DNA from: Sporofaciens musculi
GTDB taxonomy: Bacteria > Bacillota > Clostridia > Lachnospirales > Lachnospiraceae
NCBI RefSeq assembly: GCF_009830285.1
Contig: NZ_WUQX01000001.1
Location: 1,178,501-1,242,500 of the forward strand
Direction: 5' to 3'
Length of the DNA: 64,000 nt
The notes below the pieces were generated by a model, which did no database searches, had not been told where the DNA came from, and saw nothing but the letters and a program-made list of their open reading frames with translations. A program made the translations under genes and the position numbers. This document shows positions 17,219-25,134 of this stretch, in pieces (the first letter of the stretch is position 1; each line of letters opens with the position of its first letter).

Positions 17219-18129
17219 TGAATTTGAAACAGTTAGAGGCCTTCGTCCAGGTGGCGGAGGGCGGCAGTTTTTCAAAGGCGGCCAAGGAGCTGTTTTTAAC
17301 GCAGCCAACCATAAGCGCCCATATTGCTTCTTTGGAAAAGGAGTTGAGCGTAAGGCTGTTTGTTAGAAATACGAAAGAGGTGGGCTTATCAGACGACGGG
17401 AAAGATTTATACAAATATGCAAGGCAGATTGTTGATTTGGAGAAGAAGATAGAGGAACGTTTTGGTGAAAAGGATAGCGGGGAGAAGCACTGTGTAACGA
17501 TTGCTGCATCTACGATACCAGCCCAGTATCTTCTGCCAAAGATTCTAATCCGATTTAATGAGAAGCATCCGGAGGAACAGATTAAGATCATTGAGACTGA
17601 CAGTACAAAGGTTGTAACCCAGATTGTTGAGCACATGGCAGATGTAGGGTTTACTGGTACTGTGCTGGAGAAGAAGCATTGTAAATATATTCCCTTTTAC
17701 AAAGATGAGCTGGTAATCATTACGCCAAATACAGAAAAGTATCAGAAGCTTATGCAGGAATCGCCCAATGATATTCGCTGGCTGCTGAAGGAGCATGTTA
17801 TTATGCGGGAGGAGGGCTCAGGCACGCGTAAGGAAGCGAAGAAGCAGTTGAAGCGGGCAGGAGTAAACCCGTCGGAGCTTGAGATTATCGCCAGTATTGA
17901 GAATCAGGAGACCATTAAAAAATCTGTGCGGCAGGGAATGGGGGTTTCCGTATTGTCCCGTCTTGCCACAGAGGAGGAGACGAGGGATGGATATGTGCTC
18001 GCATTTCCAATTCCGAAGGCAGACGCAGGGAGAGATATTAATCTGGTGTATAATAAGAATTATCAGTTGTCAGGGTCAGCAGAGCGGTTTATTAGGGTAG
18101 TAAGGGAAGTTTATCAAATTAAGAGGTAG
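17218..18129 (+). CDS. LysR family regulator associated with selenium metabolism
   Basis: 303 residues. The N-terminal winged HTH reads AFVQVAEGGSFSKAAKELFLTQPTISAHI style (split: FSKAAKELFLTQPTISAHI at about 19-37), and the C-terminal periplasmic-binding-like effector domain resembles CysB/CysL-type regulators. Its start overlaps the selB stop by one base, so it is co-translated with the Sec machinery. Probable role: sense selenium or sulfur status and tune this cluster; the paired TTCGTTTACC sites at 11969 and 12020 are candidate targets. That link is inference. Confidence 0.88.
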   Translation: MNLKQLEAFVQVAEGGSFSKAAKELFLTQPTISAHIASLEKELSVRLFVRNTKEVGLSDDGKDLYKYARQIVDLEKKIEERFGEKDSGEKHCVTIAASTIPAQYLLPKILIRFNEKHPEEQIKIIETDSTKVVTQIVEHMADVGFTGTVLEKKHCKYIPFYKDELVIITPNTEKYQKLMQESPNDIRWLLKEHVIMREEGSGTRKEAKKQLKRAGVNPSELEIIASIENQETIKKSVRQGMGVSVLSRLATEEETRDGYVLAFPIPKADAGRDINLVYNKNYQLSGSAERFIRVVREVYQIKR

Positions 18130-18151
18130 ATTTTACAGAGATTTAAAGGGA

Positions 18152-18186
18152 GAGAGTATATATAGGGTATATCTATATATACTCTC
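18152..18186 (+). terminator. 14-bp hairpin after the LysR gene
   Basis: GAGAGTATATATAG (18152-18165) pairs perfectly with CTATATATACTCTC (18173-18186) around a 7-base loop, 23 bases after the stop. No clean T tract follows. Confidence 0.5.
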
Positions 18187-18248
18187 TTATATTAGGGAAT
18201 TCAATTAGACGAAATGAAGAATTGGGAATATACTATAAAAAGAAACAG

Positions 18249-18282
18249 TCTCCGGAATTACTTGTTTCCGGAGATGTTTTTT
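18249..18282 (+). terminator. Terminator or attenuator just upstream of the cysteine desulfurase-like gene
   Basis: TCTCCGGAA (18249-18257) pairs with TTCCGGAGA (18266-18274), then T6 at 18277-18282. It ends about 25 bases before the ATG at 18308, leaving room for little more than the ribosome-binding site. It could close the selD-LysR transcript or attenuate read-through into the next genes. Confidence 0.75.
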
Positions 18283-18307
18283 GCTGGTGGAAAGGATGGA
18301 AACAAAA

Positions 18308-19450
18308 ATGATTTATCTGGATAACGCGGCTACTACAATGCATAAGCCGCAGGAAGTGATTGAGGCGGTAGTGGCGGCAATGAGCTCTATGGGGAATGCG
18401 GGGAGAGGTGTAAACGATGCTTCCCTTAGTGCGTCTCGGCTCATTTATAATACGCGGGAGAAGCTATGCAAGCTGGTGGGCGGCACAGACCCCAGACAGG
18501 TTGTATTCACATGTAATTCCACGGAAAGCCTGAACATTGCCCTTCGTGGTCTTTTGGAGCCAGGGGATCATGTAATCACAACCATGCTTGAGCATAACTC
18601 TGTGCTTCGGCCTCTCTATGATTTGGAGGCAAATGGGACAAGCCTTACGATTGTGGAAAGTGATTCCAAGGGAAATTTTGATATCGAAGATATTAAGAGC
18701 GCTGTCAAGCCGGAGACAAAGGTGATTGTGTGTACAAACGGCTCGAACCTGACAGGCAATTATGTGGATTTGCAGCCAATCGGTGAATTTGCTCGAAAGA
18801 AGGGAATTCTTTTTGTGGTGGATGCTTCTCAGACGGCGGGGGTATTTCCCATCGATGTGGAGAAGATGAAGATAGATGTACTTTGTTTTACCGGACATAA
18901 GGGATTGTTGGGCCCCCAGGGAACCGGCGGTATGTATGTGAGGGAAGGGGTAAAGGTTCGTTCGCTGAAAGCGGGCGGAACCGGTGTCCAGACTTATAGT
19001 AAATCTCAGCCGGTTCAGATGCCTACGGCTCTTGAGGCGGGGACTCTGAATGGTCATGGAATTGCAGGGCTTTCCGCTGCCCTTGACTATATCGAGACAT
19101 ATGGAATGGACAAGATACGTGACCGCGAACAGGAATTGATGTGGCGGTTCTACGAGGGCGTTAAGGATATTGAAAACGTAACGGTATATGGGGATTTCAG
19201 CACGAAAGACCGCTGTGCGATTGTGACCCTGAACATCGGGGATTATGATTCTTCAGAAGTAAGTGACGAGCTTCTTACAGAATATGGTATTTCTACAAGG
19301 TCAGGAGGACACTGTGCACCGCTTATGCACGAGGCCCTTAAAACAGTGGAACAGGGGGCTGTGAGATTCAGCTTTTCACATTTTAATACGGATGAAGAAG
19401 TGGACGCTGCCATAAAGGCGGTCCGAGAGCTTTCTAAAGAGGAAGATTAG
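18308..19450 (+). CDS. Cysteine desulfurase-like / selenocysteine lyase-like aminotransferase class V protein
   Basis: 380 residues from the ATG at 18308, with AAAGGATGG eight bases upstream. PLP fold type I: TFCNSTESLNIALRG-like cofactor loop (about 65-79), the PLP lysine in FTGHKGLLGPQGTGG (about 196-210), and the catalytic cysteine in TRSGGHCAPLMH (about 331-342). It belongs to the IscS/CsdB-like group (TIGR01977) found near selenium genes. Likely activity: release of S or Se from cysteine or selenocysteine to supply the YedF/TusA/SelD route. Substrate preference is not decided by sequence. Confidence 0.88.
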   Translation: MIYLDNAATTMHKPQEVIEAVVAAMSSMGNAGRGVNDASLSASRLIYNTREKLCKLVGGTDPRQVVFTCNSTESLNIALRGLLEPGDHVITTMLEHNSVLRPLYDLEANGTSLTIVESDSKGNFDIEDIKSAVKPETKVIVCTNGSNLTGNYVDLQPIGEFARKKGILFVVDASQTAGVFPIDVEKMKIDVLCFTGHKGLLGPQGTGGMYVREGVKVRSLKAGGTGVQTYSKSQPVQMPTALEAGTLNGHGIAGLSAALDYIETYGMDKIRDREQELMWRFYEGVKDIENVTVYGDFSTKDRCAIVTLNIGDYDSSEVSDELLTEYGISTRSGGHCAPLMHEALKTVEQGAVRFSFSHFNTDEEVDAAIKAVRELSKEED

Positions 19451-19480
19451 TAATGTTTAGGAAAGTTAGGAGGAACTAAG

Positions 19481-20578
19481 ATGAATTTATCTGATTCAAA
19501 GAAAAAACTGGCGTTAGCCGGCGTGATCTGCGGACTTGTAGCGGCATGTCTTGCATTCATGGGGAATCCGGCAAACATGGCATTCTGTATCGCGTGTTTT
19601 ATCCGTGATACTGCCGGTGCGCTTGGAATGCATCAGGCAGAGGTGGTTCAGTATGCAAGACCAGAGATTATCGGTCTGGTTCTGGGTGCATTTGCAATCT
19701 CTGTCGCAACAAAGGAATATCGTTCTACAGGAGGCTCATCTCCGATGATACGCTTTGTTTTGGGAATGATTATTGTTATTGGCTCTCTTGTATTCTTGGG
19801 ATGTCCGCTGCGTATGGTGATTCGTATGTCAGCAGGGGATTTGAATGCGTGGGTCGCGTTAGTAGGCTTTATTCTTGGAGTGGCAACAGGTGTGTTTGCA
19901 CTTAAAAAAGGCTTTAGTCTTGGCAGGGCTCATGCTGTAAATAAAGTGGGCGGAACAATGCTGCCGGCGATTATGATTGGAATCCTGATTCTTGCATTAT
20001 GTACATCTGTTCTTAAGGCAAGTGAGGCAGGACCGGGAAGTATGCACGCACCGTTGATTGCATCATTAATTGGAGGTTTGTTATTCGGGGCGGTTGCACA
20101 GAAATCTCGGATGTGCTTCGCGGGAAGTATTCGTGATGTTATCCTGATGAAGAACTTTGATTTGTTCAGCGTGATTGCAGGCTTATTTGTAGTTATGCTT
20201 GTGTTCAACATTGCCACCAGCCGTTTTGTGGTGGGCTTCGATACACCAGGAATCATTGCTCATTCAGAGCATCTGTGGAACATTCTTGGTATGTATACGG
20301 TAGGATTCGCCGCGACACTTGCCGGAGGATGCCCCCTTCGCCAGTTGATTCTTGCAGGGCAGGGGTCCTCTGACTCGGCCGTGACGGTGATGGGAATGTT
20401 TGTGGGCGCGGCTCTGTGCCACAATTTGGGACTTGCAGCAAGTGGAACAGCCCTGAATGCAGAGACAAAGGAACTGGTGGCAGGCGCCGTACCTCCTCAT
20501 GGGAAGGTGGCGTGTATCGTCTGTATTGCCGTATGCTTTGTAATAGCATTTACATGTAAACGGGATGAAGCAAAATAA
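19481..20578 (+). CDS. yedE: YedE-related selenium metabolism membrane protein
   Basis: 365 residues with about nine or ten membrane helices. The YeeE/YedE repeat cysteines are present: FLGCPLRMV (near 109), KSRMCFAGSIRD (near 208) and GGCPLRQLI (near 287). YeeE itself moves thiosulfate; this selenium-linked subgroup (TIGR04112) is thought to carry a selenium compound, though that is not shown. AGGAGG precedes the ATG, 30 bases after the desulfurase gene, and the TusA-like partner follows, as in the YeeE-TusA pairing. Confidence 0.9.
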   Translation: MNLSDSKKKLALAGVICGLVAACLAFMGNPANMAFCIACFIRDTAGALGMHQAEVVQYARPEIIGLVLGAFAISVATKEYRSTGGSSPMIRFVLGMIIVIGSLVFLGCPLRMVIRMSAGDLNAWVALVGFILGVATGVFALKKGFSLGRAHAVNKVGGTMLPAIMIGILILALCTSVLKASEAGPGSMHAPLIASLIGGLLFGAVAQKSRMCFAGSIRDVILMKNFDLFSVIAGLFVVMLVFNIATSRFVVGFDTPGIIAHSEHLWNILGMYTVGFAATLAGGCPLRQLILAGQGSSDSAVTVMGMFVGAALCHNLGLAASGTALNAETKELVAGAVPPHGKVACIVCIAVCFVIAFTCKRDEAK

Positions 20579-20633
20579 AATATAGGTTGAAATTAAAGAC
20601 AATACATAGTATTCTATGAAAGAAGGTAATAAT

Positions 20634-20837
20634 ATGAAGGAAGTAGATGCAAGAGGTCTTTCTTGTCCGGAGCCGTTGATGTTGACTGCAGAAGCGCTGA
20701 AAGGCGCATCAGGGCCAGTCAAGATACTGGTGACAGAACCCCACCAGAAGATGAATGTTGAGAAGTACGCTAAGGATCATGGTAAGAAATCAACTGCCAG
20801 CGAGAAGGACGGATATTTTGAAGTGGTGATTGAGTAG
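20634..20837 (+). CDS. TusA-like sulfurtransferase of selenium metabolism
   Basis: 67 residues from the ATG at 20634, with GAAGG seven bases upstream; the longer frame from 20616 places that site inside the gene. The single TusA domain has the diagnostic CPEP motif (ARGLSCPEPLMLTAEAL, cysteine about residue 10). TusA proteins relay sulfane sulfur; in this setting the carrier is likely to pass S or Se from YedE or the desulfurase. It lies two bases before the next gene. Confidence 0.88.
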   Translation: MKEVDARGLSCPEPLMLTAEALKGASGPVKILVTEPHQKMNVEKYAKDHGKKSTASEKDGYFEVVIE

Positions 20838-20839
20838 AC

Positions 20840-21076
20840 ATGAGAAAAAAAGAATTAAAATTGGTCGTGACATTTCATACAACTGCAGATGCAATGGCAA
20901 TGGAGAAGGCATGTAAGGAATACCAGGCGCCTGGGCGGATTATCCCTGTTCCAAGGGCAATCTCAGCAGGGTGTGGCTTGTCGTGGTGCGCAGCCCTTGA
21001 GGACCGTGAGCAGATTGTTTCTATGATGCGCAAGGCGGGAATCGAGGAGGAGGAGATGCATGAGTGCATGGTATAG
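20840..21076 (+). CDS. DUF3343 protein, putative Se/S carrier
   Basis: 78 residues. DUF3343 (Se_S_carrier, PF11823) proteins are small, with conserved cysteines; here AGCGLSWCA (about 47-55) and a C-terminal MHECMV. The fold is related to the MoaD/TusA-size carriers. It is the last gene of the selenium run and ends 36 bases before a strong terminator. A role in handing over Se or S is inferred from the neighbours. Confidence 0.85.
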   Translation: MRKKELKLVVTFHTTADAMAMEKACKEYQAPGRIIPVPRAISAGCGLSWCAALEDREQIVSMMRKAGIEEEEMHECMV

Positions 21077-21112
21077 CGCTGGCGTGGAATGTTATGCAGG
21101 TTTTTTGCAGAA

Positions 21113-21146
21113 AAAAGACAGGTATGTATAAACGTACCTGTCTTTT
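21113..21146. terminator. Bidirectional terminator ending the selenium cluster
   Basis: AAAAGACAGGTA (21113-21124) pairs with TACCTGTCTTTT (21135-21146). The A tract on the left makes it work for the TetR gene on the minus strand as well. Confidence 0.85.
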
Positions 21147-21164
21147 AAGGTTCAACATCCATAG

Positions 21165-21761
21165 CTATACTCCTTTGATAAACAGATCTAATACATGCGG
21201 CAGCAATCGGTCGCTATATTCTGTGAGTGAAAATTTCCCATTGAAGAGCGCCCAGTCATAGATCAGTGCCCGCTCGTACATAGCATAGATGTTCATCAAT
21301 TCTTCGGTTGTACTGGTATTGCTGAATTCCCCGCTTTTCAGTGAGTCATCAATAATCTCTGATATCCATCTGAAATAGAACCGCTTATGGTCAGACAGAG
21401 ACTTCTTATCCTTCGTCGTGAGCTGTGAAGAATAGAGGAAGGCGAGAAGGCTGATATCGACGCTGGTTTCTATCATGAAGAATAATTCATGGTTAAGCAG
21501 CAGCAGCTTGTCATAGGCTGACATATCTGGATCAACCACAGTATACAATTCTTCATACTTTTGGTCAAACAAGTCTGACAGAGAATTAAGAAGCGCTTCT
21601 TTTCCTTTGAAATAATGATAGAAAGTTCCCTTGGACGTCTTGGACGCTGTGATAATTTCTTCTACAGTGGTATTGTCGTATCCATTCTTGTAGAACAGAT
21701 TCCATGCGGCTTTTACAATGCGGCTTTTCGTTGATCGCCTTTTACGCGGCATTGGCATCAT
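21165..21761 (-). CDS. TetR/AcrR family transcriptional regulator
   Basis: 198 residues; the starts at 21761, 21758 and 21752 are all near AAGGAAAGGA, so the first few residues are uncertain. The N-terminal HTH is clear: RIVKAAWNLFYKNGYDNTTVEEI and TSKGTFYHYFKGKEALL (about 14-60). The C-terminal domain is unremarkable. It lies between the selenium and proline reductase clusters, 170 bases beyond the proline racemase stop on the same strand. It could control either cluster; there is no direct evidence. Confidence 0.88.
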   Translation of the reverse strand: MMPMPRKRRSTKSRIVKAAWNLFYKNGYDNTTVEEIITASKTSKGTFYHYFKGKEALLNSLSDLFDQKYEELYTVVDPDMSAYDKLLLLNHELFFMIETSVDISLLAFLYSSQLTTKDKKSLSDHKRFYFRWISEIIDDSLKSGEFSNTSTTEELMNIYAMYERALIYDWALFNGKFSLTEYSDRLLPHVLDLFIKGV

Positions 21762-21930
21762 TCCTTTCCTTTTTTAGACATGCAGTCAGGGGACATGCCA
21801 TAAGTTAATACTTTATAACAAGAGAAGCGGATTATTGTAACCCGCTTCTTTGCTTATTGCAGTATATCACATCTTGTCGTAAAATGCAAAACTAATACGC
21901 ATCTTATTATGTAAATCTTATTATGTCAAA

Positions 21931-22965
21931 TTAACCTACCTGGAAACCATACTTCAACGGATCTGTCGGATCGATGAGGTATGTTGCAACACCTGTTAAG
22001 TAGCAGCTTCCTGTAATCATTGGGATTACAGCATCGTAATCAGCAACCTTGGTGGTCTCTTTGATTACGCCCTTGAAGCGTGTACCGATAAAGCTCTCAT
22101 AAATGAATTCTTCGCCAACTTTAATCTCGCCCCAGTGGTGCAGAGTAGCAAGCTTTGCGCTTGTACCAGTTCCGCAAGGTGAACGGTCAGCCATGGCATC
22201 ACCGAAGATAACCACATTTCTCATGTTAGCTTCTCCTGGATTCGGAGTCGGTCCATAGAACTCAACCAAATCAACAGATGTGATGTCAAGCAATGGATGC
22301 TGAATCGGAATATCTCTATTGATGATATCAAGCATCTTCATACCAAGGTCTGCATACTGCGGGACAGTCTTGGGATTAATCTCACCGATGTCAAGCTTAG
22401 TGGTGTCAACCAATGCGAAGAAGCTTCCTCCAAAGGAGATAGTGAATTCGATTTCTTTTCCGTCAATCGTTACCTTCTGGTTCTCTTTGTAAACAAAAGC
22501 AGGTACGTTAGTCAAGGTTACGCTCTCTACCTTTCCGTCCTTTACAATGGCTGTTGTGCGAATCAGTCCTGCCGGTGCGTCCAGAACTACTTCGTTCTCG
22601 CCTTCTTTAGACTCTACCAATCCGGCTTCAATAGCAACCGTAACAGCGCCGATGGTACAATGTCCGCACATGTTCAGGTATCCGCCTGTGTCCATGAACA
22701 TAACACCAAAATCAGCTTCTTTGTTCACTGGCTCGCACAGAAAAGCGCCGAACATATCGTGGTGTCCACGTGGCTCGAACATCAGAGCGGTACGAACCTG
22801 ATCGTAGTTCTCCTCCATCCATTTCTTCTTCTCAATCATGGTGCTGCCTTCCGGCTCCGGAAAACCACCGATGACGATACGGCAGAATTCTCCTACAGTG
22901 TGGGAGTCAACTACCTGTAATGCGCTTTCAAAACGGCTGAAATTCACATTAGCTTTCAATTCCAT
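21931..22965 (-). CDS. prdF: Proline racemase
   Basis: 344 residues. Interconverts L- and D-proline, supplying the D-isomer to D-proline reductase. The two catalytic cysteines are in NMCGHCTIGA (Cys100) and DRSPCGTGTSA (Cys264), at the usual positions for a racemase and not the Ser/Cys pair of hydroxyproline epimerases. AGGAGG precedes the ATG at 22965. It is transcribed away from the prdC operon, from a consensus promoter about 190 bases upstream. The symbol follows Clostridioides difficile. Confidence 0.92.
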   Translation of the reverse strand: MELKANVNFSRFESALQVVDSHTVGEFCRIVIGGFPEPEGSTMIEKKKWMEENYDQVRTALMFEPRGHHDMFGAFLCEPVNKEADFGVMFMDTGGYLNMCGHCTIGAVTVAIEAGLVESKEGENEVVLDAPAGLIRTTAIVKDGKVESVTLTNVPAFVYKENQKVTIDGKEIEFTISFGGSFFALVDTTKLDIGEINPKTVPQYADLGMKMLDIINRDIPIQHPLLDITSVDLVEFYGPTPNPGEANMRNVVIFGDAMADRSPCGTGTSAKLATLHHWGEIKVGEEFIYESFIGTRFKGVIKETTKVADYDAVIPMITGSCYLTGVATYLIDPTDPLKYGFQVG

Positions 22966-23165
22966 AATTCTTGTACCTCCTATTAGGAAAATTAAATATT
23001 TATAGATAGAAACTATAAATTTGCTGTAAAAACACTTTAAAAGTCCCCGTACTTTTTCTGTGTTTTAAAAAGAATATTTACAACATACCGGAAAAAATTC
23101 ACTATAAACGACAGTGAAATAAAAATTAGACTACGTTCTAGTATGCCGTTCAATTTCTTATACTT

Positions 23166-23194
23166 ATTATGTACGAAAAACCTTGAAAAGTCAA
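23166..23194 (-). promoter_or_regulatory. Promoter of proline racemase
   Basis: Minus strand TTGACT (23194-23189), 17-base spacer, CATAAT (23171-23166). Confidence 0.75.
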
Positions 23195-23229
23195 TGGTTT
23201 TTTGGGTTTATAAAAATATAAAAAAAGTG

Positions 23230-23258
23230 TTGAAATTAGGCGGAAATTATGCTATTGT
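23230..23258 (+). promoter_or_regulatory. Promoter of tRNA-Sec
   Basis: TTGAAA (23230-23235), 17-base spacer, TATTGT (23253-23258), about 25 bases before the tRNA. Confidence 0.65.
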
Positions 23259-23282
23259 TAAAGCACATGAGATAATGTATAT

Positions 23283-23380
23283 GGGGGTAGTTGGGTGACT
23301 GGTGTGCCTCCTGGTCTTCAAAACCAGTGTTGGGCGTTAAGAGCGTCCTGGGTGGGTTCGATTCCCACATGCCCTCGCCA
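23283..23380 (+). tRNA. selC: tRNA-Sec (anticodon TCA)
   Basis: 98 bases including an encoded CCA at 23378-23380. Anticodon arm CTGGT-CTTCAAA-ACCAG gives TCA, which reads UGA. A long variable arm follows (GTTGGGCG...GTCCTGG), then the T arm GTGGG-TTCGATT-CCCAC. The acceptor GGGGGTAG pairs with ATGCCCTC through seven positions (two wobbles), with a G-A mismatch at the eighth. It lies between prdF and prdC, not with selAB. Confidence 0.92.
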
Positions 23381-23486
23381 GAAAGAATCATTTATAGATG
23401 TTATTTATAGATTGCAGAGTTATACGAAGTAAGTAGACGAACTGTGAAGTTTTGTTTTTTACTTAATAAATTTTAAAAGGAGAAGG

Positions 23487-24896
23487 ATGGCAATGGAAAA
23501 TGTACAGATTTTGTTGCGTCAGCATGTTGGCGCGCCTTGTGCGGCAATCGTAAAAGCTGGGGACGAAGTAAAAAAAGGTACGAAGATTGCAACACCGACA
23601 GGCCTCGGAGCTAACATTTTTTCCAGTGTGTACGGCGTGGTGGAAGAAGTTCTGGAAGACAGAATCGTCATCAGACCGGATGAAGAACAGAAGGATGAGT
23701 TTGTACCGATTGAGGTAGAAGATGAGAACGATAAGCTTGCCCTGGTAAAAGAAGCCGGTATTGTCGGCATGGGCGGCGCTGGATTCCCGACAGGAATCAA
23801 GCTGGGAATTAACTTGGCGGAGACGGAGATGGCTGAGTTGGATGCAGAGATTAATCCAGAGCTTCCGGCAGATTTCAAGCTTGAGCACAGCTATATACTG
23901 ATCAATGCTGCTGAGTGTGAGCCAGGACTTGAGCATAACATCAGACAGATTGAAGAACAGAGCGACAAGGTTGTCCGCGGCGTAAAGTATTGCATGGAGA
24001 TTACCCATGCAGATAAGGCAATATTTGCGATCAAGAAGAAGAACAATAAGGCGATTGAGATTCTGAGAAAAGCGATTGCCAATGAGGCTGAGATTTCAAT
24101 TCATCTCCTGCCGGATATTTACCCGATGGGTGAGGAGCGTGCGGTAGTGAGAGAATGTTTGGGTGTGAATCTTACAACTATGCAGCTTCCTTCAGCGGCA
24201 AGGTCGGTTGTTGTGAATCTTGAGACCGCTGCGAAGATTGCAGAGGCAATCGACGAGAAGAAGCCCTGTATCACGAAGAATCTGACTGTTCGTGGTAAGA
24301 TTAACGGCGGTAATCAGGCGCATGTATTTATGGATGTGCCGGTAGGCGTAAGCGTTGGGGAATTGATTGAGAGAGCAGGCGGTATCGACGGCGTATATGG
24401 CGAGATTATCATGGGCGGAGCTTTTACCGGAAAGGCCACAGAACTTGACGCGCCGATTACCAAGACGACGGGCGGCATCCTTGTGACAATCGAATTCCCA
24501 GATCTTCACGGAGCGAACGTAGGACTTCTGGTTTGCGCATGCGGCGGAAGTGAAGAACGTATGCGTGAGATTGCGCAGAAGATGAACGGTAAGGTAGTAT
24601 CTGTGTGCAGATGTAAGCAGGCGATTGAGAACAAGCCGGGCGCACCGCTTAAGTGCTTGAGACCGGGGAATTGTCCGGGACAGGTTAAGAACAACATGCA
24701 GTTCAAGAAAGACAAGTGCGAATACATTATTATCGGCAACTGCTCTGACTGCTCCAACACAGTTATGGCATCCGGTCCAAAGATGGGGCTTAAGGTATTC
24801 CACCAGACTGACCATGTTATGAGAACAGTTGGTCATGGGCTGTACAGGACGTTAAGGGTTTCTAAACAGGTAGACCAGCTTCCGAACGGCAAATAA
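23487..24896 (+). CDS. prdC: Proline reductase-associated electron transfer protein
   Basis: 469 residues, related to the RnfC/NqrA-type electron-transfer subunits. Seen: an RnfC-like glycine-rich region GIVGMGGAGFPTGIKL (about 91-106), NAAECEPGLEHN (about 139-150), an SLBB-like stretch (about 260-320), and a cysteine-rich C terminus (CACGG, CRCKQAI, LRPGNCPGQ, GNCSDCSN). It probably passes electrons from NADH or the Rnf chain to PrdB. Starts at 23487 and 23493 both share the AAGGAG at 23477. The frame is uninterrupted, whereas I recall a UGA-containing PrdC in some clostridia. First gene of the prd operon. Confidence 0.88.
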   Translation: MAMENVQILLRQHVGAPCAAIVKAGDEVKKGTKIATPTGLGANIFSSVYGVVEEVLEDRIVIRPDEEQKDEFVPIEVEDENDKLALVKEAGIVGMGGAGFPTGIKLGINLAETEMAELDAEINPELPADFKLEHSYILINAAECEPGLEHNIRQIEEQSDKVVRGVKYCMEITHADKAIFAIKKKNNKAIEILRKAIANEAEISIHLLPDIYPMGEERAVVRECLGVNLTTMQLPSAARSVVVNLETAAKIAEAIDEKKPCITKNLTVRGKINGGNQAHVFMDVPVGVSVGELIERAGGIDGVYGEIIMGGAFTGKATELDAPITKTTGGILVTIEFPDLHGANVGLLVCACGGSEERMREIAQKMNGKVVSVCRCKQAIENKPGAPLKCLRPGNCPGQVKNNMQFKKDKCEYIIIGNCSDCSNTVMASGPKMGLKVFHQTDHVMRTVGHGLYRTLRVSKQVDQLPNGK

Positions 24897-25134
24897 TACT
24901 CTGTAATTATGTTGGTATTACTATTGCAGGCAATAAGGGCAAAGGACCCCCGATTTCTTTGTCCGGAGGAAGAGAGGTAATCTCCATATTGCATGTAATT
25001 GTATATATACATTTAAGACCGTGATATCCACGGTGGCCTGCAAGGTGTACGGATTGTGTGCGCCAGAACGGGCTTAATCATCTAAGCGTACCGTAAAGTG
25101 GAACGCGCGGACCAAATTAAGGAGGGAAAACAAT
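24897..25134 (+). other. Gap between prdC and prdA with a small hairpin
   Basis: 238 bases. ACCGTG-ATATC-CACGGT near 25018-25034 is a short hairpin without T tract. I found no convincing promoter or ORF. It may be an RNA processing or regulatory leader for prdA. Confidence 0.4.

Larger units (their letters stand above)
22966..23282. other. Divergent intergenic region between prdF and tRNA-Sec
   Basis: About 320 AT-rich bases with a minus-strand promoter for prdF and a plus-strand promoter for tRNA-Sec. The roughly 190-base prdF leader has no ORF or obvious terminator that I can see. No sigma-54 TGGCAC-N5-TTGCA element was found. Confidence 0.6.

Noticed and set aside
22297..22920. 207-codon plus-strand frame opposite proline racemase
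   Set aside because: Antisense shadow of a well-supported gene; no ribosome-binding site and no recognisable domain.
22966..23486. Sigma-54 promoter for prdF or prdC, expected if PrdR controls them
   Set aside because: No TGGCAC-N5-TTGCA element seen; sigma-A boxes are present instead, and no PrdR gene lies in the window.
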